Source: GCA-2733415 sp964276095 (lineage in GTDB: Bacteria; Bacteroidota; Bacteroidia; Flavobacteriales; Flavobacteriaceae). Taken from it: 64,000 bases of DNA. Location: contig CAXYDR010000001.1 in the NCBI GenBank assembly GCA_964276095.1, positions 558,001-622,000 on the forward strand, in the 5' to 3' direction. How positions within the stretch are numbered: the stretch's first letter is position 1; each line of letters starts with the position of its first letter. Position numbers and translations under genes: made by a program. Shown here piece by piece: positions 52,229-60,853 of this stretch. The notes under the pieces were generated by a model, which had not been told where the DNA came from, searched no databases, and was given only the letters and a program-made list of their open reading frames with translations.

Positions 52229-52313
52229 TTAAAATAATGCAGTTATTTACATAAAACTATATCAATTGGGATATAGGTATACTAAAGCACTATTTTAAAC
52301 ATACATATTTTAC

Positions 52314-53858
52314 ATGAAGATATTATCAGCAAAACAATTGTACCAGGCTCATGATTTAACAATTAAAAATCAGGAAATTTCAGAATTAGATTTGCTTGAA
52401 AGAGCAGGAGGGCAAGTATTCAATTGGATGCATACACGTATGCAAGGATCACAAGTTAAAATACATATTTTTAATGGAATTGGTAACAATGGTGGTGTTG
52501 GATTGGTATTGGCTAGACATTTGTTAGAACACGGTTATAATGTGGCTAACTATGTTGTTAATTATAGTAAAAAACGTACTGATGGTTTTTTAAAGAATTA
52601 CGACAGAGTTAAATCTTTAAAGCAATGGCCGGTATTATTAACTGATGAGTCAGAATTCCCTTCGGATATTTCTCCAGATGATATTATTGTAGATGCCATT
52701 TTTGGTATTGGTTTAAATAGAGACCCTGGAAATTTAGCAAATTCGTTATTCGCACATTTAAACAAATCAAAAGCATTTAAATTAGCGATTGATATTCCTT
52801 CAGGATTATATTCTAATCAAGCTCCAGATAATATTGAACACGTATTGTCTGCAAATTTCACGTTATCGTTTCAAAGCCCTAAAATGGCATTCTTTTTACC
52901 AGAAACAGCTGTGTTTACTGAGCAATGGGAAGTGTTAGATATTGGATTGGACCAAGAGTATATGCAAACTGTAGAGGCTACTCAATTAATAAGTAAAAAT
53001 GAAGTGTTACCAATGTATCAGATGCGTGAGAAATTCGCGAATAAATTTACTTATGGTCATAGTTTAATTATTGGAGGTTCTTATGGAAAAATAGGATCTG
53101 TGCAATTGGCTAGTAAAGCAGCTTTAATTTCTGGTTGTGGGCTTGTAACGGCATATGTGCCAGAATGTGGTTATAATGTATTACAAAGCTCTTTTCCGGA
53201 AGCAATGGTACAAACTGCAAGCGACACTAAGCAGTTGTCAGAAATTTCTCCAGAAGGGAATTTTACTGTAGCTGGAATTGGTATGGGAATGGGTGTAAGT
53301 ATTGAAACTACTGCTGCGCTGAAATATTTCTTGAAAACAAATAAATTGCCATTAGTTGTTGATGCAGATGCATTGAATATTATATCAAAGAATAAAGAAC
53401 TAATAAAAACGTTACCAGAATTAACGATACTAACTCCACATAAAAAGGAATTAGAACGTTTATTGGGAAAGTGGGATAATGATTTTGATATGTTAGCGAA
53501 GGTAAAAGTATTCTCAACAGAAAACAATTGTATTGTAGTTGTAAAAGATGCAATTTCAATAACGATATATAAAGATGAGGTGTTTGTGAATACTTCTGGG
53601 AATCCTGCTTTAGCAACAGCAGGAACAGGCGATGTATTAACGGGTATAATTACTGGATTAATAGCTCAAGGATATGAACCATTAAATGCTGCTAAATTTG
53701 GAGTTTATTTACATGGTAGAACTGCTGATGTAGCTATTGAAGAAAAAGGGTATCAATCATTTATTGCCAGTGATGCTATTAATAATATTTCTAAAGCATA
53801 TTTAGATATGTTTAAGCAACCAGAAGCGCCAAAAGTAGAAGAAGAAGTAACACAATAA
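52314..53858 (+). CDS. nnr: Bifunctional NAD(P)H-hydrate epimerase / ADP-dependent dehydratase
   Basis: Protein of 514 residues repairing hydrated NAD(P)H. The N-terminal YjeF_N epimerase domain has NGIGNNGGVGLVLARHLL and DAIFGIGLNRD. The C-terminal ribokinase-like dehydratase domain has LIIGGSYGKIGSVQLASKAA, VVDADALNII, LTPHKKELERLLG and ATAGTGDVLTGIITGL. The epimerase loop usually reads NNGGDG; here the Asp is Val (one base change from GAT to GTT), while the other catalytic Asp in DAIFG is kept. A 15-residue charged tail (QPEAPKVEEEVTQ) is extra. The dehydratase half appears intact. Confidence 0.92.
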   Translation: MKILSAKQLYQAHDLTIKNQEISELDLLERAGGQVFNWMHTRMQGSQVKIHIFNGIGNNGGVGLVLARHLLEHGYNVANYVVNYSKKRTDGFLKNYDRVKSLKQWPVLLTDESEFPSDISPDDIIVDAIFGIGLNRDPGNLANSLFAHLNKSKAFKLAIDIPSGLYSNQAPDNIEHVLSANFTLSFQSPKMAFFLPETAVFTEQWEVLDIGLDQEYMQTVEATQLISKNEVLPMYQMREKFANKFTYGHSLIIGGSYGKIGSVQLASKAALISGCGLVTAYVPECGYNVLQSSFPEAMVQTASDTKQLSEISPEGNFTVAGIGMGMGVSIETTAALKYFLKTNKLPLVVDADALNIISKNKELIKTLPELTILTPHKKELERLLGKWDNDFDMLAKVKVFSTENNCIVVVKDAISITIYKDEVFVNTSGNPALATAGTGDVLTGIITGLIAQGYEPLNAAKFGVYLHGRTADVAIEEKGYQSFIASDAINNISKAYLDMFKQPEAPKVEEEVTQ

Positions 53859-53883
53859 TTAGAGTGCTGTATTTACTTAAATT

Positions 53884-53917
53884 AAAAAGTCCTTAGAATT
53901 ATTCTAAGGACTTTTTA
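53884..53917. terminator. Bidirectional terminator between nnr and DUF3817 gene
   Basis: AAAAAGTCCTTAGAAT/ATTCTAAGGACTTTTT, a long perfect stem with flanking A and T runs. Confidence 0.92.
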
Positions 53918-53936
53918 ATTATAATATGAATAGTCT

Positions 53937-54215
53937 TTATTTTTTTGATAAATACTTTTTGTCAACATAAAAAGTTCCAAAAGGAATAATAGAAGCAGCA
54001 AACACAATAAGTAATGTTTTTACTTTCCAGTTTAATTCAAATTTAGTCATTATTGCAAATAAAATATAGGCAACAAATAATAATCCGTGAGCCATACCAA
54101 CAATTCTAACATATTCAGGATTTCCCCAAACATATTTTAACGGCATTGCAACAAATAATAAAGCTAAAAGTGATAGCCCTTCTAATAAACTGATTCCTCT
54201 AAAAAGTTTGATCAT
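53937..54215 (-). CDS. DUF3817 membrane protein
   Basis: Protein of 92 residues with three hydrophobic helices. FRGISLLEGLSLLALLFVAM, the MAHGLLFVAYILFAIM helix and the final WKVKTLLIVFAASIIPFGTF match the DUF3817 integral membrane family, often found near actinobacterial and Bacteroidota membrane genes. It starts 11 bp after the YqaA-like gene's stop and is probably co-transcribed. No function is known for the family. Confidence 0.85.
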   Translation of the reverse strand: MIKLFRGISLLEGLSLLALLFVAMPLKYVWGNPEYVRIVGMAHGLLFVAYILFAIMTKFELNWKVKTLLIVFAASIIPFGTFYVDKKYLSKK

Positions 54216-54226
54216 AATTTTATATT

Positions 54227-54847
54227 TTAACTTACCATTTGGAAAATTGCAATTGCATATATAGCAAAACGAACAAAGCGTAATAAACCATATAATACAA
54301 CTCCTTTAAATGGATATTTAATCATTCCTGCAGCCATACATGTTATGGCAAATGGTATAGGTAGTAATGCTCCTACAATAATTAAAAAACCACCCCATTT
54401 ACTGGTGTTTTTTAAACTCTTAGCCATTTTAACTTCTAAATAGTTCTTTATAGAGTCTATTTGTAAAGCAGCCTTACCTAAAAAGAAAGATGTAATTCCT
54501 CCTAAGTATGACAATGTAGCTAAAATAGTTAAGTTTAATATAGGGTCACTAGTCTTTTTAGACCAAGCGATAAAAATTTCCGGTGGAATAAGTCCTAAAA
54601 ATGATTCAGAAGCAAAAAATGAAATTAAAATACCTAAAGTTGAAAAAGTTTCTGTGATACCTTGAAGTGCATCATTAATGTTATAAACATATTTATTAAA
54701 TAAAATCAATGCAGTAACAACTACTAATATAGGTACAATTGCTTTCTTTAAACTACTCCCAATAAATGAGTAAAACCCTGTGTAAGAGTAATACTGGTGT
54801 AGTAACTTAGCCTTCGATTTTTTCTGAACTCTTGCTGGGGACCTCAT
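54227..54847 (-). CDS. YqaA/VTT family membrane protein
   Basis: Protein of 206 residues from the ATG at 54847, preferred over a longer frame lacking an obvious start. Segments SESFLGLIPPEIFIAWSKKT, LSYLGGITSFFLGKAALQ, WGGFLIIVGALLPIPFAITC and GMIKYPFKGVVLYGLLRFVR match the SNARE-associated/VTT (DedA-like, YqaA) family. These proteins are linked to lipid scrambling or flipping and to membrane integrity. The N-terminus is basic (RSPARVQKKSKAK). It is coupled to the DUF3817 gene. The substrate is unknown. Confidence 0.82.
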   Translation of the reverse strand: MRSPARVQKKSKAKLLHQYYSYTGFYSFIGSSLKKAIVPILVVVTALILFNKYVYNINDALQGITETFSTLGILISFFASESFLGLIPPEIFIAWSKKTSDPILNLTILATLSYLGGITSFFLGKAALQIDSIKNYLEVKMAKSLKNTSKWGGFLIIVGALLPIPFAITCMAAGMIKYPFKGVVLYGLLRFVRFAIYAIAIFQMVS

Positions 54848-55014
54848 AATTAATTTAGTATTGGGGATAGCGAATATAAAAATTGATTTGATGCTAACCA
54901 AAAAAATGAGACTCCAAGTAGTGAAAAAGTAATTATTTGATGTGTAACAAACCTAAAATTAGATCTAAAATAACATTCTCTTATATTACTAGTTTATTTT
55001 ATCTTGAAATGATA

Positions 55015-55022
55015 TATATTTG
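55015..55022 (+). promoter_or_regulatory. -7 promoter box of fabG
   Basis: TATATTTG, 38 bp before the ATG at 55061; no convincing -33 element. Confidence 0.5.
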
Positions 55023-55060
55023 ATTATAATTAACTCAAAAAATATAATTTAATACAGCAT

Positions 55061-55807
55061 ATGAAACTTTTAGATGGTAAAACAGTAATTATTACTGGTG
55101 CAAGTAGAGGTATAGGAAACGAAATTGCAAGAACTTTTGCGAAAAACGGAGCAAATGTTGCATTTACATATAGTTCGTCAGAAGCTCCAGCGTTAGCGTT
55201 AGAGCAAGAGTTAAATGGTTTAGGAGTAAAAGCTAAAGCATACAAGTCTAACGCAGCGAACTTTCAAGAGTCACAAGATTTAATAACTACTATCACAAAA
55301 GAGTTTGATAGTATAGATGTATTAATCAATAACGCAGGAATTACAAAGGATAACTTGTTAATGCGTATTACTGAAGAAGATTTTGATAAAGTAATAGAGG
55401 TAAACCTGAAGTCTGTTTTTAACATGACTAAAGCTGTACAGCGTACTATGCTAAAACAACGTAAAGGCTCTATTATAAACATGAGTTCCGTAGTTGGAGT
55501 TAAAGGTAATGCTGGTCAAACTAATTATGCAGCTTCTAAAGCAGGTATTATTGGATTCACAAAATCAGTTGCTCTTGAATTAGGGTCTAGAAACATTCGT
55601 TGTAATGCAATCGCTCCTGGTTTTATTGAAACTGAAATGACAGGAAAATTAGATGCTGATACAGTTCAAGGATGGAGAAATTCTATTCCTTTAAAAAGAG
55701 GAGGTACTCCAGAAGATGTAGCAAATGTATGTGTCTTTTTAGCAAGCGATATGAGTGCTTATGTAACTGGGCAAGTATTAAACGTTGATGGTGGAATGTT
55801 AACCTAA
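55061..55807 (+). CDS. fabG: 3-oxoacyl-[acyl-carrier-protein] reductase (SDR)
   Basis: Short-chain dehydrogenase of 248 residues. The NADP-binding TGASRGIGNEIARTFAKNGA, the NNAG motif (VLINNAGIT), and the catalytic Ser and YxxxK (SVVGVKGNAGQTNYAASKAG) are all present. The C-terminal GQVLNVDGGMLT is the classic FabG ending. It reduces 3-oxoacyl-ACP in fatty acid elongation. It heads a + strand run with the VWA and prohibitin genes, but the following gene has its own spacing (95 bp). No acpP or fabF is adjacent, so a specialised SDR role cannot be fully excluded. Confidence 0.92.
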   Translation: MKLLDGKTVIITGASRGIGNEIARTFAKNGANVAFTYSSSEAPALALEQELNGLGVKAKAYKSNAANFQESQDLITTITKEFDSIDVLINNAGITKDNLLMRITEEDFDKVIEVNLKSVFNMTKAVQRTMLKQRKGSIINMSSVVGVKGNAGQTNYAASKAGIIGFTKSVALELGSRNIRCNAIAPGFIETEMTGKLDADTVQGWRNSIPLKRGGTPEDVANVCVFLASDMSAYVTGQVLNVDGGMLT

Positions 55808-55902
55808 TCCCACAATAAATTTATTTAAACAAGAATTGTCTCGTTTGAAAATAATTAATGTTAATTCATACTTTGTACTTTATGTGTGAAGCTGATGATT
55901 AA

Positions 55903-57930
55903 ATGACAAAAAACGATATTATATACATATTATTAATTGCAATTTTCGCTCTGGGGATTGCAACTTTTCAATATTTTTATAAAGCAAAAAGAACCGATAA
56001 GAAACGGTTTCTTTTTGCTTTTTTTCGTTTTTTTAGTCTTTTTTTATTGGGTGTTTTACTGTTAAATCCAACATTTAAACAAACAGTAATTACTAATATA
56101 AAACCCAACTTAGTTGTTGCGGTTGATAATTCAGAATCCATTAATTACCTTAAACAAGATACTAAGGTTACAGAGTTCTTAAAAGAGTTGAAAAAATCAG
56201 ACTTATCTGATAAATTTCAAATTGATTATTATTCTTTTGGAAACACTGTAAATGAGCTGTTAGATACTATTCAGTTTACAGAGCCACAGACTAACATATC
56301 AAAAGTTTTTTCATCTTTTAAAGAATTGTATTCTGGTACAAATTCACCAACGGTACTTATATCCGATGGGAATCAAACTTATGGTCAGGATTATGTGTTG
56401 TCCTCATTAACATATAAGCAACCAATTTACCCGGTAGTTTTAGGAGATTCTGTAGTGAAATCAGATCTTAAAATAGCGAGTATTCAACACAATAAATACG
56501 CTTTTTTAAATAACGAATTCCCTGTAGAGATTACTGTAAATTATATTGGTAATCGAACTGTAAATGAAGAGTTGAATGTTTATTCAGGTAATACTAAAGT
56601 GTTTTCAAAAAACATTGAGTTATCTAAAGAGAATACAACTGAAGTGCTCTCTTTTTATTTAAAAGCAAAATATATAGGAAAACATAAGTATCGCGCAGTT
56701 ATTAACCCGATAGCTAATGAAGAAAATATAATTAATAACTCACGTGATTTTTCTGTTGAGGTTATTGATGAAAGAACAAATGTACTGTTAGTGTCGGATA
56801 TTATTCATCCTGATATTGGAGCTATTAAAAAAGCTATTGAGACTAACAAGCAGCGTAAAGTAACGATATTAAACACGAGTGATGTAATTGATTATAATAA
56901 GTATCAATTAGTGATACTATATCAACCAACAACTAAGTTTAATAAAGTTTTTCAAAAAATAAACGTTTTTAAAAAGAATCATTTTACAATCACAGGATTA
57001 CAAACTGATTGGAGTTTTCTAAATAGTGTTAGTGAAAGTTATAAAAATTTAGTTGTAAATCAGCCTCAAGATTTTTCTGGTAACTATAATGCTAATTTTG
57101 ATTTGTTTCAGAATGAAGAATTAAATTACACTTCATTACCTCCTTTAGTTGGCTTTTATGGAGATGTTACTTTAAATAACTCTGTATCTGTATTGTTGCA
57201 TCAACAAATAAGTTCTGTATCAACAGAGAGTCCATTGTTTTGTTTTTTTGAAAATAATAATAGGAGAGAAGCAGTATTGTTTGGAGAAGGAATTTGGAAA
57301 TGGAGAGCTCAGAGTTTTATGAATACTCAAAGTTTCGAAAAATTTGATGCCTTAATAGGTAAAACGGTTCAGTATTTAGCCTCAAATAATAAAAGAGAAC
57401 GATTAGTTTTAACTATAGAAGATGAGTTTTTGTTAGGAGAAGCAAAGCTAAAAGCACAGTATTTTGATAAGAATTACGTTATTGATGCAAATGAAATTAT
57501 TTCTTGTAAAGTAATTCATCAAGAAACAAAAGAGAATACTGAGCTTGATTTTTTATATAGAAATAATGGTTATGAGCTTGATTTAAAGCATTTAAAATCT
57601 GGTGCATATAGCTATGTTATAAAGACTAAAAAGAATAGGTTAACCAAAAAAGGGAGTTTTGAAATATTAGATTTTAATATAGAATCACAATTTATCAATC
57701 CTGATGTAACAAAACTAGGTCAGTTGGCTACTAATAGTAAAACACAACTCTATTATATTTCAAAACATAAACAATTGTTTGAAGAATTAAGGAGTAATGA
57801 AAAATATAAATCAACACAAAGAGAAGAAGTAACTCAATTGCCATTGGTAAATTGGAAATATTTATTGGGGATATTGATTTTATTACTTGGAGTTGAATGG
57901 TTTTTAAGAAAATATAACGGACTAATATAA
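55903..57930 (+). CDS. VWA-domain membrane protein
   Basis: Protein of 675 residues. Two N-terminal transmembrane helices (about 6-24 and 36-55) and one C-terminal helix (about 650-668, LLGILILLLGVEWFLRK) bracket a large extracytoplasmic part. It begins with a von Willebrand A domain (LVVAVDNSESINYLKQDTKV) whose MIDAS motif D-x-S-x-S is intact. Ig-like segments follow, and then a region recalling glutamine amidotransferase-like domains. The layout matches Bacteroidota VWA proteins related to the Bat system. It is followed 19 bp later by the prohibitin-like gene. The partner is unknown. Confidence 0.82.
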   Translation: MTKNDIIYILLIAIFALGIATFQYFYKAKRTDKKRFLFAFFRFFSLFLLGVLLLNPTFKQTVITNIKPNLVVAVDNSESINYLKQDTKVTEFLKELKKSDLSDKFQIDYYSFGNTVNELLDTIQFTEPQTNISKVFSSFKELYSGTNSPTVLISDGNQTYGQDYVLSSLTYKQPIYPVVLGDSVVKSDLKIASIQHNKYAFLNNEFPVEITVNYIGNRTVNEELNVYSGNTKVFSKNIELSKENTTEVLSFYLKAKYIGKHKYRAVINPIANEENIINNSRDFSVEVIDERTNVLLVSDIIHPDIGAIKKAIETNKQRKVTILNTSDVIDYNKYQLVILYQPTTKFNKVFQKINVFKKNHFTITGLQTDWSFLNSVSESYKNLVVNQPQDFSGNYNANFDLFQNEELNYTSLPPLVGFYGDVTLNNSVSVLLHQQISSVSTESPLFCFFENNNRREAVLFGEGIWKWRAQSFMNTQSFEKFDALIGKTVQYLASNNKRERLVLTIEDEFLLGEAKLKAQYFDKNYVIDANEIISCKVIHQETKENTELDFLYRNNGYELDLKHLKSGAYSYVIKTKKNRLTKKGSFEILDFNIESQFINPDVTKLGQLATNSKTQLYYISKHKQLFEELRSNEKYKSTQREEVTQLPLVNWKYLLGILILLLGVEWFLRKYNGLI

Positions 57931-57949
57931 ATTTTAAATAGATAAACAG

Positions 57950-58765
57950 ATGGAAAAATTACCAAAATTGGGCTTGCCAATAATCTTTTTAGTAGTAATA
58001 TCAATATTCTTGTTGTTAAAAACAGCAGTAACCATAGATGCAGGGGAATCTGGAGTATTGTGGAAACGATTTGATGGAGGTGTTGTTACTGATCAACCAG
58101 CTTTAGAGGAGGGTTTTCATATTATCGCACCATGGAATAATGTATTTGTTTACAATGTTCGTCAGCAGAATAAGTTTATCCAAGACATGGAAGTATTATC
58201 TTCTAATGGGTTAGAAATAAAATTAGATGTTTCTATTTTATACCTACCTAATATATCTCAACTAGGGATGTTGCATAAAACAAAAGGGAAAAATTACTTA
58301 GATAATGTTATTATACCTGAGGTACGATCTGCGGCACGTAGTGTAGTGGGGCGTTATACTCCTGAGCAATTATACTCTAGTAAGCGTGATGTGATTCAAA
58401 AAGAAATATATGATGAGGTATCAAAAAAAGTTGGTGCTCAGCATGTGCAAATTAACGATGTTTTAGTTCGTGATGTTACCTTGCCGCCTACAATTAAGCA
58501 AGCTATTGAGCGTAAATTAAAACAAGAGCAAGAATCTTTAGAATATGAGTTCAGATTAGTTACTGCTCAAAAAGAAGCTGAAAAGCAAATCATTGAAGCA
58601 AAAGGTAAAGCTGATGCGAATAAAATTTTAAGTGCGTCTTTAACTGATAAAATATTACAAGACAAAGGTATTGAAGCTACATTAAAATTAGCGCAATCGC
58701 CAAATAGTAAATTAGTATTAATTGGAGGAAAAGACGGAATGCCGATTATATTAGGAGATCAATAA
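57950..58765 (+). CDS. Prohibitin / SPFH-band 7 membrane protein
   Basis: Protein of 271 residues. A single N-terminal helix (about 7-23) anchors an SPFH domain (IDAGESGVLWKRFDGGV, FNVF-like VYNVRQQNKFIQDMEVLS). A long coiled coil follows (KRKLKQEQ through EAEKQIIEAKGKADANK), ending KLVLIGGKDGMPIILG. The order matches prohibitins. They form ring-shaped membrane scaffolds and often regulate FtsH-like proteases. It is probably co-expressed with the VWA gene 19 bp upstream. A terminator follows. A specific client is not predictable. Confidence 0.9.
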   Translation: MEKLPKLGLPIIFLVVISIFLLLKTAVTIDAGESGVLWKRFDGGVVTDQPALEEGFHIIAPWNNVFVYNVRQQNKFIQDMEVLSSNGLEIKLDVSILYLPNISQLGMLHKTKGKNYLDNVIIPEVRSAARSVVGRYTPEQLYSSKRDVIQKEIYDEVSKKVGAQHVQINDVLVRDVTLPPTIKQAIERKLKQEQESLEYEFRLVTAQKEAEKQIIEAKGKADANKILSASLTDKILQDKGIEATLKLAQSPNSKLVLIGGKDGMPIILGDQ

Positions 58766-58790
58766 GATTTTCAATTTAAACTGCAAACAA

Positions 58791-58823
58791 AAAAAGGCTT
58801 TCAGAAATGAAAGCCTTTTTTTT
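58791..58823 (+). terminator. Terminator of the prohibitin-like gene
   Basis: AAGGCTTTCA/TGAAAGCCTT stem with a long T run, 25 bp after the stop. Confidence 0.92.
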
Positions 58824-58896
58824 GTTATTCAGTGAATAATAGCTCTAGGTGTATTAATGTATTTTACTTTTTTTAGACTATAAATAACATTTTTTT

Positions 58897-58925
58897 TGTT
58901 ACAAATGTCTTGTAACGTTTTTTTT
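58897..58925 (+). terminator. Second terminator-like hairpin
   Basis: GTTACA/TGTAAC with a 7-nt loop and T8 directly after. It stands alone, 70 bp beyond the first terminator. Confidence 0.6.
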
Positions 58926-58940
58926 ATATCAAAAAAATGT

Positions 58941-59023
58941 TATTTTTGACATAAGTTAGTTTAACTCAGAGCTTATATATTAGATTGTTTCCCCAAAACG
59001 ATTTAATGCTCTGAGTTTTTTTT
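58941..59023 (+). ncRNA. Candidate small structured RNA
   Basis: A TATTTTTG -7 box (58941-58948) is followed by a long hairpin and T8. The outer stem is AACTCAGAGC/GCTCTGAGTT (58963-59017). The inner stem is TTAGATTGTTT pairing with AAACGATTTAA around a CCCCA-type loop. It ends 77 bp before ettA, whose own -7-like box follows, and after two earlier terminators, so it is not simply the end of a gene. This fits an independent RNA of about 70 nt. No -33 box is clear. Confidence 0.5.
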
Positions 59024-59100
59024 GTTTTACAGTAAATTCAAATTACACTTTTATATCGTTAAATATTCACGATATTTGCACTTCTAAAAATCATTACAAT

Positions 59101-60792
59101 ATGTCAGACGATAAGAAGATTATATTTTCCATGGATAAGGTTTCTAAAACCTATCAAAGCACTGGAAAACAAGTATTAAAAGATATTTATTTAAGTTTCT
59201 TTTATGGAGCTAAAATTGGTGTTTTAGGATTGAACGGTTCTGGTAAATCTACCTTACTTAAAATTATTGCTGGTTTAGAGAAAAATTATCAAGGTGATGT
59301 TACTTTTTCTAAAGAACATACAGTAGGATATTTAGAACAAGAGCCAAAATTAGATGAGACTAAAACTGTTATGGACATTGTAAAAGAAGGAGCTGCAGAA
59401 ACTGTTGCAATTCTTGATGAATACAATAAGATTAACGATATGTTTGGTTTGGAAGAAATATATTCTGACGCTGACAAAATGGATAAGTTAATGGCTCAAC
59501 AAGCTGTTTTACAAGATAAAATTGATGCTTGTAATGCTTGGGAGTTAGAAACAAAGTTAGAAATTGCAATGGATGCTTTACGTACTCCAGCAGGAGATAC
59601 GCCAATTTCAGTATTATCTGGAGGAGAGCGTCGTAGAGTTGCTTTATGTAGGTTATTATTACAAGAGCCAGATGTATTATTATTAGATGAGCCTACCAAT
59701 CACTTGGATGCTGAATCTGTACATTGGTTAGAGCATCATTTAGCACAATATAAAGGAACTGTAATTGCAGTAACGCATGATAGATATTTCTTAGATAATG
59801 TTGCTGGTTGGATTTTAGAATTAGATAGAGGTGAAGGGATACCTTGGAAAGGTAACTATTCTACTTGGTTAGATCAAAAATCTAAACGATTAGCACAAGA
59901 AAGTAAAACAGAATCAAAGCGTCAAAAAACTCTTGAGAGAGAATTAGATTGGGTACGTCAAGGAGCGAAGGGAAGACAAACAAAGCAAAAAGCACGTTTG
60001 AAGAACTACGATAAATTGATGAGTCAAGATCAAAAGAAAATGGATGAGAAATTAGAAATTTTCATTCCTAATGGTGATCGTTTAGGTACTAAAGTAATCC
60101 AGGCTAAAGGTGTATCTAAAGCTTTTGGAGATAAATTATTATATGACAACTTAGAGTTTGATTTGCCTCAAGCAGGTATTGTTGGTATTATTGGGCCAAA
60201 CGGTGCTGGTAAAACCACTATCTTCAGAATGATCATGGGAGAAGAAACTCCAGATTCAGGAAGTTTTGAAGTTGGAGAGACTGTTAAAATTGCTTATGTT
60301 GATCAATCACATAAAGATATTGATAACAACAAATCAATTTGGGAAAACTTCTCTGACGGACAAGATTTAATCATGATGGGAGGAAAGCAAGTTAACTCTC
60401 GTGCTTACTTAAGTCGATTTAACTTTGCAGGAAGTGAACAAAACAAAAAAGTAGATACTTTATCAGGAGGTGAGCGTAACAGGTTACACTTGGCAATGAC
60501 TTTAAAGGAAGAAGGTAACGTGTTGTTATTAGATGAGCCTACCAATGATTTAGATGTAAATACATTAAGAGCATTAGAAGAAGGGTTAGAGAACTTTGCT
60601 GGATGTGCTGTAATTATTTCTCACGATAGATGGTTCTTGGATAGAGTTTGTACTCATATCTTAGCTTTTGAAGGAGATTCAGAAGTATATTTCTTTGAAG
60701 GATCATTCTCAGAATATGAAGAAAACAAAAAGAAACGTCTTGGGGGTGATTTAATGCCTAAGCGTCTTAAGTATAAAAAGTTAGTAAGATAA
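59101..60792 (+). CDS. ettA: Energy-dependent translational throttle protein EttA (ABC-F)
   Basis: Tandem ABC-F protein of 563 residues without membrane helices. The first domain has LNGSGKSTLLK, LSGGERRRVALCRLLL and LLLDEPTNHLD; the second has GPNGAGKTTIFRM, LSGGERNRLHLAMTL and LLLDEPTNDLD. An arm and a P-site tRNA interaction linker lie between them. The length and linker fit EttA rather than the other ABC-F groups. EttA binds the ribosomal E site and gates the first peptide bond according to the ATP/ADP ratio. It is monocistronic with a strong terminator. Confidence 0.95.
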   Translation: MSDDKKIIFSMDKVSKTYQSTGKQVLKDIYLSFFYGAKIGVLGLNGSGKSTLLKIIAGLEKNYQGDVTFSKEHTVGYLEQEPKLDETKTVMDIVKEGAAETVAILDEYNKINDMFGLEEIYSDADKMDKLMAQQAVLQDKIDACNAWELETKLEIAMDALRTPAGDTPISVLSGGERRRVALCRLLLQEPDVLLLDEPTNHLDAESVHWLEHHLAQYKGTVIAVTHDRYFLDNVAGWILELDRGEGIPWKGNYSTWLDQKSKRLAQESKTESKRQKTLERELDWVRQGAKGRQTKQKARLKNYDKLMSQDQKKMDEKLEIFIPNGDRLGTKVIQAKGVSKAFGDKLLYDNLEFDLPQAGIVGIIGPNGAGKTTIFRMIMGEETPDSGSFEVGETVKIAYVDQSHKDIDNNKSIWENFSDGQDLIMMGGKQVNSRAYLSRFNFAGSEQNKKVDTLSGGERNRLHLAMTLKEEGNVLLLDEPTNDLDVNTLRALEEGLENFAGCAVIISHDRWFLDRVCTHILAFEGDSEVYFFEGSFSEYEENKKKRLGGDLMPKRLKYKKLVR

Positions 60793-60811
60793 TTTGTAAC
60801 TTTTGTAAAAT

Positions 60812-60846
60812 AAAAAAGCTCTTCAGTAATGAAGAGCTTTTTTTTG
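60812..60846. terminator. Bidirectional terminator between ettA and Crp/Fnr gene
   Basis: AAAGCTCTTCA/TGAAGAGCTTT with A and T runs on both sides. Confidence 0.92.
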
Positions 60847-60853
60847 TTGTTTA

